A stretch of 39,792 nucleotides of DNA from a virus, in IMG/VR virus record IMGVR_UViG_3300028840_005049, positions 1-39,792 of that record; one strand, given 5' to 3'. A program made the translations under genes and the position numbers. Below, piece after piece: positions 7,885 to 16,093 of the stretch; position 1 is the stretch's first letter; every line of letters begins with the position of its first letter. The notes below the pieces were generated by a model. It made no database searches. It saw nothing but the letters and a program-made list of their open reading frames with translations, and was not told where the DNA came from.

Positions 7885-8268
7885 ATGGCTACTGATGGTC
7901 AAAAATTTGTAACCAGTGTTATAGCAGCAGAAGATTTATCTGCTGTTGGACAGTATAGAGCCTTTGCGTTTAATGATAGAAAGCTTGCAAATTCTTCATT
8001 AGAAGCAAATGGCATCATTGAAAATAAACCAGCTTCAGGGGAGCATGTTAGAGTAGCATACGCCGGTGAGCTAAAGTTTATTGCTGGTGGTGCTGTTGCA
8101 GCAGGCACAAGAGTAAAAGCGACAACTTCAGGTTATTTTGTCGAATGCGCTTCTGGTGATCATGCAGTTGGTTTTTGTGGCCCTGATGCTGTAACAAGTG
8201 GGAGTGTTGGCAGAGGCTTTTTTAATTTTACAACAGTTAATTACCAACCCACTTCAAATAATGTTTAG
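7885..8268 (+). CDS. Capsid decoration (cement) protein, DUF2190-like
   Basis: The protein has 127 residues and is small and Gly/Ala-rich. It has a beta-rich pattern (VRVAYAGELKFIAGG, AAGTRVKATTSGYF, GDHAVGFC) like DUF2190 head-decoration proteins of Mu-like phages. Such proteins sit on the outer capsid surface and stabilise it. It lies between the scaffold and the major capsid genes, the usual place for cement proteins, and has a strong AAGGGAG ribosome site. Being surface-exposed, it is one possible acceptor for the virion-modifying enzymes nearby; that is inference. Confidence 0.8.
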   Translation: MATDGQKFVTSVIAAEDLSAVGQYRAFAFNDRKLANSSLEANGIIENKPASGEHVRVAYAGELKFIAGGAVAAGTRVKATTSGYFVECASGDHAVGFCGPDAVTSGSVGRGFFNFTTVNYQPTSNNV

Positions 8269-8283
8269 AAAGGAGTATTTACT

Positions 8284-9252
8284 ATGGGTGCTACTGGTCA
8301 TGATTTACATATAGATGTACCATTGAGTAATATTATTATAAACTATAAACCAAGGGGGCTTGAAATTTGTGAAGCAATCGCCCCTGTTGTTCCGGTAGTA
8401 AAGCAATCTGATTCTTTTATCGAATGGAACAAGGAAGATATTTTTAGAGTAGAAGCAGACGATAGAGCACCGGGAACAGAAGCAAAACGAATTACACGCA
8501 ATGTTTCAAGCGATGTGTATAATGCAAAGAACTATGCACTAAAAGATGCTCTTACATTAGAAGATAGAGAAAATATGGATGCTGCTTATCTTGTTGAATT
8601 AAGACAAGGTAAAGCAAAATATATCAAACAAAAGTTGATGTTAAACTGGGCATATCGCCTGTTTGGTACACACTTGTCTACTTCTAATGTAGCATCATAT
8701 AATACTGTTGCATCGGATTGGATTGAACATAGAAATGGCTACTCAGACCCGTTAGGCGATTGCTTTCAGGCCATAAAAAATGTTGAAGCCACTACGGGCA
8801 TTAGACCAAACTCCTGTTTAATGTCTTCAGTCGCATGGGAGCAATTCAGGCAACATGCTGATGTGATTGACGTAATCCATGGTAGTCAAGCACCGCAAAA
8901 AGGAAGTCGCTTTGCTAATCATGATGGGTTTAGAAACATCTTTGAGCTTGACAGGTTCAATGTTGTTGAGACTTATTATAGTACAGCACAGGAAGGACAA
9001 GCTGCTTCTATTGCTCATATGTGGGGAGATAAAGTTTTATTTTACTATGCCCCCTTGGCACCGTCTAAAGATGATCCTTCATACATGTATTCTTTTAGAT
9101 GGAGAAAACCATCTATTCCTGAATTTTCTGTTGAAGTTCATCCTTTTGATAGAAAGATTAAAGCGGAAGAAGTAGAAGTAGGATATTACCAAGATGAAAA
9201 AGTAATTAGTACTGCTCTTGGCTATATGATCACAAATCCTACTTCAGTTTAA
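8284..9252 (+). CDS. Major capsid protein
   Basis: The protein has 322 residues. Its position after scaffold and decoration genes, its size, and its pattern all fit a major capsid protein of the Mu/B3-type group, presumably with the HK97 fold. The visible features are an N-terminal arm, long helices around residues 90-125 (LEDRENMDAAYLVE), a central WEQFR...VIDVIHGSQ segment and a C-terminal beta-rich domain. Hundreds of copies form the icosahedral shell. A strong AAAGGAG site precedes the ATG. A large hairpin follows the stop. I cannot see a cleavable delta domain, consistent with a separate scaffold. Confidence 0.85.
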   Translation: MGATGHDLHIDVPLSNIIINYKPRGLEICEAIAPVVPVVKQSDSFIEWNKEDIFRVEADDRAPGTEAKRITRNVSSDVYNAKNYALKDALTLEDRENMDAAYLVELRQGKAKYIKQKLMLNWAYRLFGTHLSTSNVASYNTVASDWIEHRNGYSDPLGDCFQAIKNVEATTGIRPNSCLMSSVAWEQFRQHADVIDVIHGSQAPQKGSRFANHDGFRNIFELDRFNVVETYYSTAQEGQAASIAHMWGDKVLFYYAPLAPSKDDPSYMYSFRWRKPSIPEFSVEVHPFDRKIKAEEVEVGYYQDEKVISTALGYMITNPTSV

Positions 9253-9258
9253 GTAACA

Positions 9259-9294
9259 AATGCAGGAGTGTTATATTCATAATGCTCCTGCATT
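9259..9294 (+). terminator. Hairpin after the major capsid gene
   Basis: AATGCAGGAG (9259-9268) pairs perfectly with CTCCTGCATT (9285-9294), and the stem can continue inward through two G-U pairs. No T-run follows, so it is more likely a partial terminator or an RNA-stabilising or processing hairpin than a full stop. It would help keep capsid mRNA abundant relative to the downstream glycosyltransferase. Confidence 0.7.
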
Positions 9295-9319
9295 AACACA
9301 TCTTTAATAGGGGGTAGGA

Positions 9320-9493
9320 ATGCTAAGAGACGATGCAATAAGAGAAGGTTTAATTGACCCGGCAAAAGAAGATATTGCCAGAATGAATTTAACATCAGAA
9401 GAATTAAAAAAATTGGAGAAGTTAAGAAAAACTAAGGTGCCCCCAGTTATTCCAGAGGCACCTAAAACAAAGTCAACATTTCATAAGAAGTAG
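9320..9493 (+). CDS. Small hypothetical protein (57 aa)
   Basis: The ORF of 57 residues starts at an ATG closely preceded by GGGGTAGGA. The protein is charged and helical, with a C-terminal Pro/Lys tail ending in HKK. No family is recognised. Its position directly after the major capsid gene, before the glycosyltransferase, resembles small head genes of Mu-like phages. It could equally be a leader ORF. There is no competing frame here. Confidence 0.65.
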   Translation: MLRDDAIREGLIDPAKEDIARMNLTSEELKKLEKLRKTKVPPVIPEAPKTKSTFHKK

Positions 9494-9517
9494 TCTTTAT
9501 ATTAAGGGGGTTAACAA

Positions 9518-12481
9518 ATGTATATACTAATGCATGTGGGCGGTATGCCTTTTAATGGTGATACAATACCAAGTGGCAAATCTTTAGGTGGCAGTGAATC
9601 AGCAGCTTATTACATTGCCAAAGAACTTGTTTCAATGGGCCATTATGTAGATTTATTTACAAACGAAAAAGAAGGCGGTAAAAAAGATGGTGTTTTTTAT
9701 TCTTACGCCGGTGAGGTAAGCGAGAATGCCCCATTAGGTGATAAGTTCAGGTTTATATCACAAGTGCCATATGATGTTTGCATCATTCAAAGACATCCTT
9801 TAGCTTTTACTTTACCTAATAACGCAAAATTAAATATATGGTGGGTACATGATTTAGCTTTACTTCGCACAAGGAGCACTGTCTTAAATCAGAAGTGGAA
9901 TATAGACGGCGTTTTTCCTGTTAGTGAATGGCACAGTGAGCAAATTAAAGAAGTATATGATTTCACTGAAGATGTTATGTTTCCTACATCAAATGGTTTT
10001 GATTATTCACAAATAACAAAATATAATATTGATGTAGAGCAACAAAGGGAAGAAAAATCCCTTGTGTATGCTGCAAGGCCAGAAAGAGGGTTAATAAATT
10101 TGGTTGATACTGGTGGCATTATGGAGATGTTGCCAGATTATCATCTATACGTATGTGGGTATGATAATACTACTCCACGCATGGTTGATTTTTATAACTA
10201 CTTATGGTCAAGGTGCCATGCTCTACCTAACGTAACACTAATGGGTAATTTATCAAAAGAAAATCTTCTTAAAACAATGTCTAAATGCAAAGCCTATGTG
10301 TATCCTACTGAATTTGAAGAAACATTTTGCACTATGGTACTTGAAGCAAATGCTGTAGGCACACCATTTATTGGCACTGATGCAGGAGCATTGTCTTCTA
10401 CTCTTCAAAATACAGGTGGAAAATTAATAGAAACTGGGCCATTATCTATTGATACAGAAGAAGGTAGAAAACATTTTGCTTCTTCTTTGGTATCGACAAT
10501 AGAAGATAAAGATAAATGGAATACAATGCACAGGCACGCTCTTAAAAGAAGGCTGACATGGAAAAGTGTTGCTGAGCAATGGTTAGAAATTTTTAACGGG
10601 CTTTTTGAAAAGCAGCAAAAAGATAAATATAGAATGGCAAAGCACTTCGAGAACATGAGTGACATTGTAGCTGCTGATAAATTAGGTTTAATAGACCATA
10701 TACCAGAAGTAGAGACAAATTATTATTTTTACTTTAATAAGAAGTATAGAGAACATTATAAAAACTACTATGCATATGAAGAGAAAAGGGGCGTAGTATA
10801 TGGTCCTGAAAAACTCCATGGCAATGAGCGTTTTGAGCAAGTACTTGATGTAATTGATGCATGCATGCAGAAGGAAATCACAAATGTAAGCAAAGAAAAA
10901 CCATTCACCATACTTGATTATGGATGTGCTCATGGTCATTATACAATGAACATACTTGAAAGAATACCCTACCAAAATCTTTTTGTAACTGGTGTTGACA
11001 TAGAAGAATCAAATATTGAAAAGGCTAAAAAATGGGCTGAAGATAAAGAAGAAAAAAGAGCAAACTTTACAACAGTTGATATTATGGAGGCATTATTTGA
11101 GGGAAAATTTCTTGTAGAAGATGCACCATATGATCTTATCCTACTTGGTGAAGTATTGGAGCATGTTGAAGATCCGGTAGCATTACTACATAAGATAAAA
11201 AAATATGCAAAACCTGATGCACACATAATAATTACTACACCATATGGGCCATGGGAGTCTACCGGTTATCACTTGCATAAAGGATGGAGAGCACATCTGC
11301 ATCATTTTGAAAGACAAGATCTTGAAGACTTATTCATAGATCAAGATAACTATAAACTTTTTGCTGTTCCAGTGCATTATAACCTTGGTTCTTTTGTTGT
11401 TTATTTTACTTTATCTGAAAAGCCTTTCGGTAATATAGATTATAAAAGAAAGCAAATGCTACAGGCACCAAAAGAAACAATATCTCTATGCATGATTGCA
11501 AAAGATGCTACAGATACACTTGGTAAAACACTCAATCCTATGTTACCATATGTGGATGAAGTAATCCTTGGAATTGATAAAACTTCTTCTGATGAATTTA
11601 AAGATTTTATAGCAAGGCAATATTCGTATTCAGGTGAACAATGGCAAAGTTACAAAGTAAAAATGATTGATATTGAATCGCCGCTTATTACTGGTTTTGA
11701 TGTAGCAAGAAATGTGACAGTGGAAAAAGCAACCTGTGATTGGGTAATGTGGTTAGACGCTGATGAAATAGTTGATTATCCTGAAAACATAGGGAAATAT
11801 TTGCGTAATAACGGCTTAACTGCTTATTCATTAAAGCAAGTACATGTTTGTACTCAACCTGAAGGACATTTAAAAACAGATTTACCAGCAAGGATTTTTA
11901 GAAGAAAAGAAGGTGTACGTTTTTGGGGTTTTGTTCATGAGCACCCTGAAGAAGAATATAATAGTGGCATGAAGCATGTTTATCTTTTGCCAGATTGCAG
12001 TATTTTGCACGCTGGTTATTTATGCGAGAAAGTGAGAAGAAAACGTTTTGAAAGAAATTTTCCCTTAATGCAAAAAGACAGAGAAAAATACCCTGATAGA
12101 AGATTAGGTACTTTTTTATGGCTTAGAGATCTAACTCATATGAATAGGTATACCCTTGAAAAAAATGGGCATGTTATTACTCCACAAATGAAAGAAAGGT
12201 CAAAGGAAGCCATAAAAATATGGAGAAGTCTTTTGAAATCAGGTGAAGTAAGGTTTGTTGTTGAAGGGTTGGCTTACTATTCTGAACATGTTACACATTT
12301 AGTTGGTGAGAACGGTTTTGAATTTGATTTTAAAATGGAAATAGCGCATCCTTTATCTGGGGGTAGAAGTAATTTCTCTGGCCCTGTTAAGGGGTACTTT
12401 ATAAATCACGATGACATAAAAGCATTGGTTGATTATTTAAGAAAAGAAGTAACTGACGTTTATAAAAAGAAGTATTTATAA
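9518..12481 (+). CDS. Trifunctional GT4 glycosyltransferase - methyltransferase - GT2 glycosyltransferase
   Basis: The protein has 987 residues in three recognisable parts. Residues 1-380 form a GT-B fold GT4-like transferase, with the terminal E-x7-E motif in EETFCTMVLEANAVGTP. Residues about 430-650 form a class I SAM methyltransferase, with motif I ILDYGCAHGHYT and LLGEVLEHVEDP. Residues about 655-900 form a GT-A fold GT2-like transferase, with ISLCMIAKDA at the N-terminus and the DxD-type WLDADE motif. All catalytic signatures look intact. The protein would add at least two sugars and a methyl group to an acceptor, probably cytoplasmic because no signal or membrane segment is seen. It follows the capsid gene with its own AAGGGGG site. 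Likely targets are virion proteins or a virion glycan; host envelope modification is the alternative. Confidence 0.88.
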   Translation: MYILMHVGGMPFNGDTIPSGKSLGGSESAAYYIAKELVSMGHYVDLFTNEKEGGKKDGVFYSYAGEVSENAPLGDKFRFISQVPYDVCIIQRHPLAFTLPNNAKLNIWWVHDLALLRTRSTVLNQKWNIDGVFPVSEWHSEQIKEVYDFTEDVMFPTSNGFDYSQITKYNIDVEQQREEKSLVYAARPERGLINLVDTGGIMEMLPDYHLYVCGYDNTTPRMVDFYNYLWSRCHALPNVTLMGNLSKENLLKTMSKCKAYVYPTEFEETFCTMVLEANAVGTPFIGTDAGALSSTLQNTGGKLIETGPLSIDTEEGRKHFASSLVSTIEDKDKWNTMHRHALKRRLTWKSVAEQWLEIFNGLFEKQQKDKYRMAKHFENMSDIVAADKLGLIDHIPEVETNYYFYFNKKYREHYKNYYAYEEKRGVVYGPEKLHGNERFEQVLDVIDACMQKEITNVSKEKPFTILDYGCAHGHYTMNILERIPYQNLFVTGVDIEESNIEKAKKWAEDKEEKRANFTTVDIMEALFEGKFLVEDAPYDLILLGEVLEHVEDPVALLHKIKKYAKPDAHIIITTPYGPWESTGYHLHKGWRAHLHHFERQDLEDLFIDQDNYKLFAVPVHYNLGSFVVYFTLSEKPFGNIDYKRKQMLQAPKETISLCMIAKDATDTLGKTLNPMLPYVDEVILGIDKTSSDEFKDFIARQYSYSGEQWQSYKVKMIDIESPLITGFDVARNVTVEKATCDWVMWLDADEIVDYPENIGKYLRNNGLTAYSLKQVHVCTQPEGHLKTDLPARIFRRKEGVRFWGFVHEHPEEEYNSGMKHVYLLPDCSILHAGYLCEKVRRKRFERNFPLMQKDREKYPDRRLGTFLWLRDLTHMNRYTLEKNGHVITPQMKERSKEAIKIWRSLLKSGEVRFVVEGLAYYSEHVTHLVGENGFEFDFKMEIAHPLSGGRSNFSGPVKGYFINHDDIKALVDYLRKEVTDVYKKKYL

Positions 12482-12484
12482 AAA

Positions 12485-15088
12485 ATGGCAGTAACCGAAA
12501 TCATAAAAAATGGGCATCAGTATGAAGTTGAATTAGGCACTACCGATGCTGTAAGGGAAAAAGGCAATGCTAAGATAAAAATTGGTGGCGTTGATGTAAA
12601 TAAGTTTGTGCCTACCATGCACAGTAGTAAATGGGATGAAGAAGCATTTTTAGAAATAATTGTTCCTGAAAATGTGCAAGATGAAATAGAAGTATTTAAG
12701 AATGGCATTATTGAATTGACAATTGGTGATGTTACTTGGAAGTATTACAAAAATGCAGATGAAGCCTTATCTTTTGAAGTAGTTTTATTATCAAGGCCAC
12801 CAAAAATAAGTTGGACTTTTCAGCTTGCCTTTTCCCCTTCTCTTGTCTTTCATCATCAGGGAACTTTAGAAGATGATTGGAATTACTATTCAAATGGTGG
12901 CACCCGTAAATACTGGGGGTGTACCACCCTTGCAGAATTTTTAGCAATATCAAGACGGCCAGAAAATATAGTAAACTCATATGCAGTTTACTACAATAAG
13001 AAGAATAATAAATACTTAACCGGGAAATTTTGCCATATAGAAAGGCCAAAGTTAGTTGATGCTTTAGGTGCAACAACATATGCTGTACAAGAAATTATTG
13101 TTACCAGTCTTGGCACAGCAGAATGGACTATTACATGTGATAGAGATTGGTTAAGGAATGCTACATACCCTGTAGTTATTGATCCTGTTGTTGGGTATAA
13201 CTCCATTGGTGGCAGTAGCACAGAACCAGGTGAAGTATTTTTTGGTGGAAGATACGCTTGTCCTTCTGCTGGTGATATTGACGATATTCAAGTATATGCG
13301 GAAAAAACTGGTGGCGCTCCCATTGTCCGTATGGGGGTATATGAAGATAATGGTGGCACAGTAGCAAGCCAAGATTTATTAACAGCTAATGAATCAGAAA
13401 TATCTTTGCCGGCAAATCCTGCATGGATGCAAGACTCTGGTATAACTGGCGCTTTGCCAGCAGATGATATATGGTTATGTGTTGCTACTGATGGTGCATG
13501 GATGGTTTACTATGACACTTCAACTGCTGGTTATGATGATACTGAAGCATATTGGAGTTTTTCTTATGCGGATGCAATGCCAGATCCGGCACCATCTGAG
13601 ATGGAGGGATACGCTCTTGAATTAAGTTTTTATGCAAACTATACTGAAACTGGTGCCGGAGAAGACTACATTGAAGTATTGTTATCCTCTGTAAACATAC
13701 TGGATACCGAAAAGAGAAGTATAACCTTTAAGCGAATTATTAGTGCTGCTGTTAATTTATCCGAAAACATAAGAAGGTTAATAACATTTAAAAGGATCAT
13801 GACAGCAGGTATTGATATTGTGGATATTAACAGAAGAATATCTGCAATGAAAAGATTAATTTATAGTCAACTTGGCATAAACGAAAATGCAAAAAGGCAA
13901 ATAGTCTTTAAGCGGTATATATTTGCAGATGTTGGAATAGAAGAAAATAATTCTGCAAAAAGAATTATGCAGAGAATTATGACTTCAAGCATGGGCATAT
14001 ATGAGCAAGTAAAACGGGCATTTGTTTTTAATAGAATGTTTTACGATACAGTTGGTATAGGTGAATCAATCCAGAGAAAGATTTCTTTGAAAAGAATTAT
14101 TTTTGAAGCTGTAAATTTAGTTGATAATATCAATAAAAAGATATCTACTGCATTGAAGAAGGTGATATCTGAAAGCATTAATGTTTTATCAATCATTAAA
14201 AAGAAAGGCACATTTAAAAGAGTATTAACCGAAGCAGTTGATATCACAAGCATAGCTAAAAGAAGCATTATATTTATAAGAAATATTACTTCTGGTGTTG
14301 CTCTCCTTGAATTAAACAAGAAGACATTTTCAATAATAAAAAGGATACTTGAAAATGAAAAAATCAGCGACACTACTAAACGCAAAATTGACTATAAAAG
14401 ATTTGTCGCTTCTGGTGTTAGCCTATTTGATAGTAATATTCGTAATATTACTACCACAATTAAAATATTGGTTAATGAGCTTATCAACATTTCGGAAGTG
14501 ATTGATAAAAGGTTATCAACATCAATTAAAAAGATAATAAGCGAGAGCATTTTCATATATGATGATGCTACTGCTAAAATATTCACTGCATTTAAAAAGA
14601 TAATAAGTGAAGCAATCGCTATTTATGATATATGCAAAAGAAGCATTAGTTTTAAAAGGGTATTTTTAGAAGCAATTGATGTTGGCGAAAACATAAGTAA
14701 AAAAGCAAGCATAAATAAAATCATACATGCTGTTGTTGCATTATCTGATGTGTTAATAAGAAAGTTAGTGTTAAAAAGAGCAATGCTTTCATCTATGGTT
14801 ATTACTGATGGGCTTTTACGTAGGATAACATATAAAAGAATACTATCTTCAGTTGTTGATATTACTTCAAACATAAACAGGAGATTAACCACTGCTCTTG
14901 TTAAAATAATTGAAGATACTGTAACAATAATAGATGGTATTCAATATAGTAAGATTGTAGCATATGCTATAGCCTTATCAACTTTTTTAGCCACTTTTAC
15001 ATTAGATACTTTAAAGCGGCTTTTTCACTTTGATAATAAAACAAGAAGCTTTACAAAAGATAATGATGAAAGGAAGTTTAAACCATGA
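12485..15088 (+). CDS. Large virion protein with about 20 tandem 20-residue repeats
   Basis: The protein has 867 residues. Residues 1-230 are beta-rich. Residues about 230-395 look like a jelly-roll or carbohydrate-binding type domain (GGRYACPSAG...VRMGVYEDNGG...WLCVATDG). Residues about 397-820 are built of roughly 20 degenerate repeats of 20-22 residues with the consensus KRxISFKRIIxEAVxIxExI. The last 45 residues are basic. I do not recognise the family. The architecture (globular head plus long solenoid or fibrous repeat) suggests a fibre, whisker or capsid spike. It lies next to the glycosyltransferase gene and may be its acceptor or partner. No signal peptide is present and no clear ribosome site precedes the ATG, which lies three bases after the previous stop. 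Confidence 0.75.
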   Translation: MAVTEIIKNGHQYEVELGTTDAVREKGNAKIKIGGVDVNKFVPTMHSSKWDEEAFLEIIVPENVQDEIEVFKNGIIELTIGDVTWKYYKNADEALSFEVVLLSRPPKISWTFQLAFSPSLVFHHQGTLEDDWNYYSNGGTRKYWGCTTLAEFLAISRRPENIVNSYAVYYNKKNNKYLTGKFCHIERPKLVDALGATTYAVQEIIVTSLGTAEWTITCDRDWLRNATYPVVIDPVVGYNSIGGSSTEPGEVFFGGRYACPSAGDIDDIQVYAEKTGGAPIVRMGVYEDNGGTVASQDLLTANESEISLPANPAWMQDSGITGALPADDIWLCVATDGAWMVYYDTSTAGYDDTEAYWSFSYADAMPDPAPSEMEGYALELSFYANYTETGAGEDYIEVLLSSVNILDTEKRSITFKRIISAAVNLSENIRRLITFKRIMTAGIDIVDINRRISAMKRLIYSQLGINENAKRQIVFKRYIFADVGIEENNSAKRIMQRIMTSSMGIYEQVKRAFVFNRMFYDTVGIGESIQRKISLKRIIFEAVNLVDNINKKISTALKKVISESINVLSIIKKKGTFKRVLTEAVDITSIAKRSIIFIRNITSGVALLELNKKTFSIIKRILENEKISDTTKRKIDYKRFVASGVSLFDSNIRNITTTIKILVNELINISEVIDKRLSTSIKKIISESIFIYDDATAKIFTAFKKIISEAIAIYDICKRSISFKRVFLEAIDVGENISKKASINKIIHAVVALSDVLIRKLVLKRAMLSSMVITDGLLRRITYKRILSSVVDITSNINRRLTTALVKIIEDTVTIIDGIQYSKIVAYAIALSTFLATFTLDTLKRLFHFDNKTRSFTKDNDERKFKP
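13676..14946 (+). repeat. Region encoding the 20-residue repeat array
   Basis: About 20 coding repeats of 60-66 bp. The protein period is clear: a basic pair, a hydrophobic-Ser-x-Lys-Arg-Ile-Ile stretch, then an acidic/Ala-Val segment. Examples are KRSITFKRIISAAVNLSENI and KRSISFKRVFLEAIDVGENI. Some units carry one or two inserted residues (NKKISTALKKVISESI). The nucleotide sequences have diverged, so the array is old or under diversifying drift rather than a recent duplication. Confidence 0.88.
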
Positions 15089-15237
15089 AGTATATCCTTT
15101 TTCCATTTATTTTTCTATTTGTTCTTTTTAAAACGTTATTTTCTAAAAAGGATAAATTAGATCAAGATACAATTCATTTTTCTGAAAGCATTTTAGCAGT
15201 AAAGACAACAAATAATAAAAAGGAGTATATAAAATGA
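15085..15237 (+). CDS. Small single-span membrane protein (50 aa)
   Basis: The ORF of 50 residues overlaps both neighbours by ATGA (15085-15088 and 15234-15237), a strong sign that it is translated. Residues 3-19 are very hydrophobic and Phe-rich (YILFPFIFLFVLF), followed by a Lys-rich segment and a polar tail. The profile is a single transmembrane helix. No family is recognised. In a structural operon it might be a membrane-directed assembly or lysis accessory. Confidence 0.65.
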   Translation: MKYILFPFIFLFVLFKTLFSKKDKLDQDTIHFSESILAVKTTNNKKEYIK

Positions 15238-15734
15238 AAGATGATATATTGTTATCTGGAACATGTCTGGCTGTACTACGCAATACAAAAACTGGTGAAG
15301 TAAAGAAGTTTCATGGGAAAAATTTGGTTACTGATGATGGTGATCAATACTATGCTGAAGGTGCTGTTGGTTCTCCATCGTTTGCTATGCAGGGATTTCA
15401 ACTTGGTAGTGATCCTGCAAGCGCTGATGTAGCTAAAGGTGATACCGATGTAAATTCTTATCTTGCTTCAAAAGCAACAGACGGAAGTTATCCACAAACA
15501 TCAGATGACGATACAGATAATACTTCTGGTGGCGTGGATGTTGTTACATGGCGGTGCTCTTTTGGTGCTGCTGATGCTAATGTAAATAGTATTGGTGAGT
15601 TATCCATAGTTAATAGCATTGGTGATGGTCAACCAACAAAAGCTATTTGCCATGCAGTATTTGCTGCTGCATTTAATAAAACATCTGATGATACATTAAA
15701 AGTTTTTGTAAACCATAACTTTAATGGAAGTTAA
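15234..15734 (+). CDS. Virion structural protein, tail or fibre type
   Basis: The protein has 166 residues and a strong AAAAGGAG site. The N-terminal pattern (VLRNTKTGEVKKF...KNLVTDDGDQYYAEG) resembles the beta-rich 'NLVTdaG' opening seen in many phage tail-tip and fibre proteins. The rest is Gly/Asp/Ser-rich (SDDDTDNTSGG) and lacks long helices, ending in beta strands (LKVFVNHNF). The exact location in the virion cannot be told. It sits between the repeat protein and a BppU-like protein, suggesting a small exposed-protein module. Confidence 0.55.
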   Translation: MKDDILLSGTCLAVLRNTKTGEVKKFHGKNLVTDDGDQYYAEGAVGSPSFAMQGFQLGSDPASADVAKGDTDVNSYLASKATDGSYPQTSDDDTDNTSGGVDVVTWRCSFGAADANVNSIGELSIVNSIGDGQPTKAICHAVFAAAFNKTSDDTLKVFVNHNFNGS

Positions 15735-15736
15735 AA

Positions 15737-16093
15737 ATGGTAGATACACTATTTATTAAACGGCATGATGGGCAACCATACTACAAGGTTAGAGTAGTTG
15801 ACTCTTCTCTTGAAGCAGTGAATTTAACCGGATCTTCTATACAAGCAACATTCATAAATGCTATTGATAATACTGTTGTATTTTCATTGGATAATACACG
15901 CATAAATGTTAATTCTGCTGCTGGTGGATTATTCGAATGTCAATGGAATATTGAAAGCGGGGACACTGCCGATGCTGGAAAGTTTCTTATAGAATTTACT
16001 ATCAACCCAAACACCGGTAATAAATTTACAATACCAGCAAAACCAGAAGAAAAAGCAGTAGTAGTTGTACTGGAGGATTTTGACAATGGGTAA
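15737..16093 (+). CDS. BppU N-terminal-like / Ig-like virion protein
   Basis: The protein has 118 residues, all beta in pattern: YKVRVVDSSLEAVNLTGSSIQ, then GGLFECQWNIESGDTADAGKF and an IEFTI strand. This alternation resembles the small domain found at the N-terminus of BppU-type baseplate proteins and in stand-alone phage proteins that follow capsid genes. Role: probably structural scaffold or adaptor in fibre or baseplate attachment. The gene's last eight bases overlap the next gene's start. Confidence 0.55.
   Translation: MVDTLFIKRHDGQPYYKVRVVDSSLEAVNLTGSSIQATFINAIDNTVVFSLDNTRINVNSAAGGLFECQWNIESGDTADAGKFLIEFTINPNTGNKFTIPAKPEEKAVVVVLEDFDNG

Noticed and set aside
10688-11226. Minus-strand ORFs of 85-95 codons opposite the glycosyltransferase
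   Set aside because: They lie antisense to a protein with clear catalytic motifs and have no ribosome sites.
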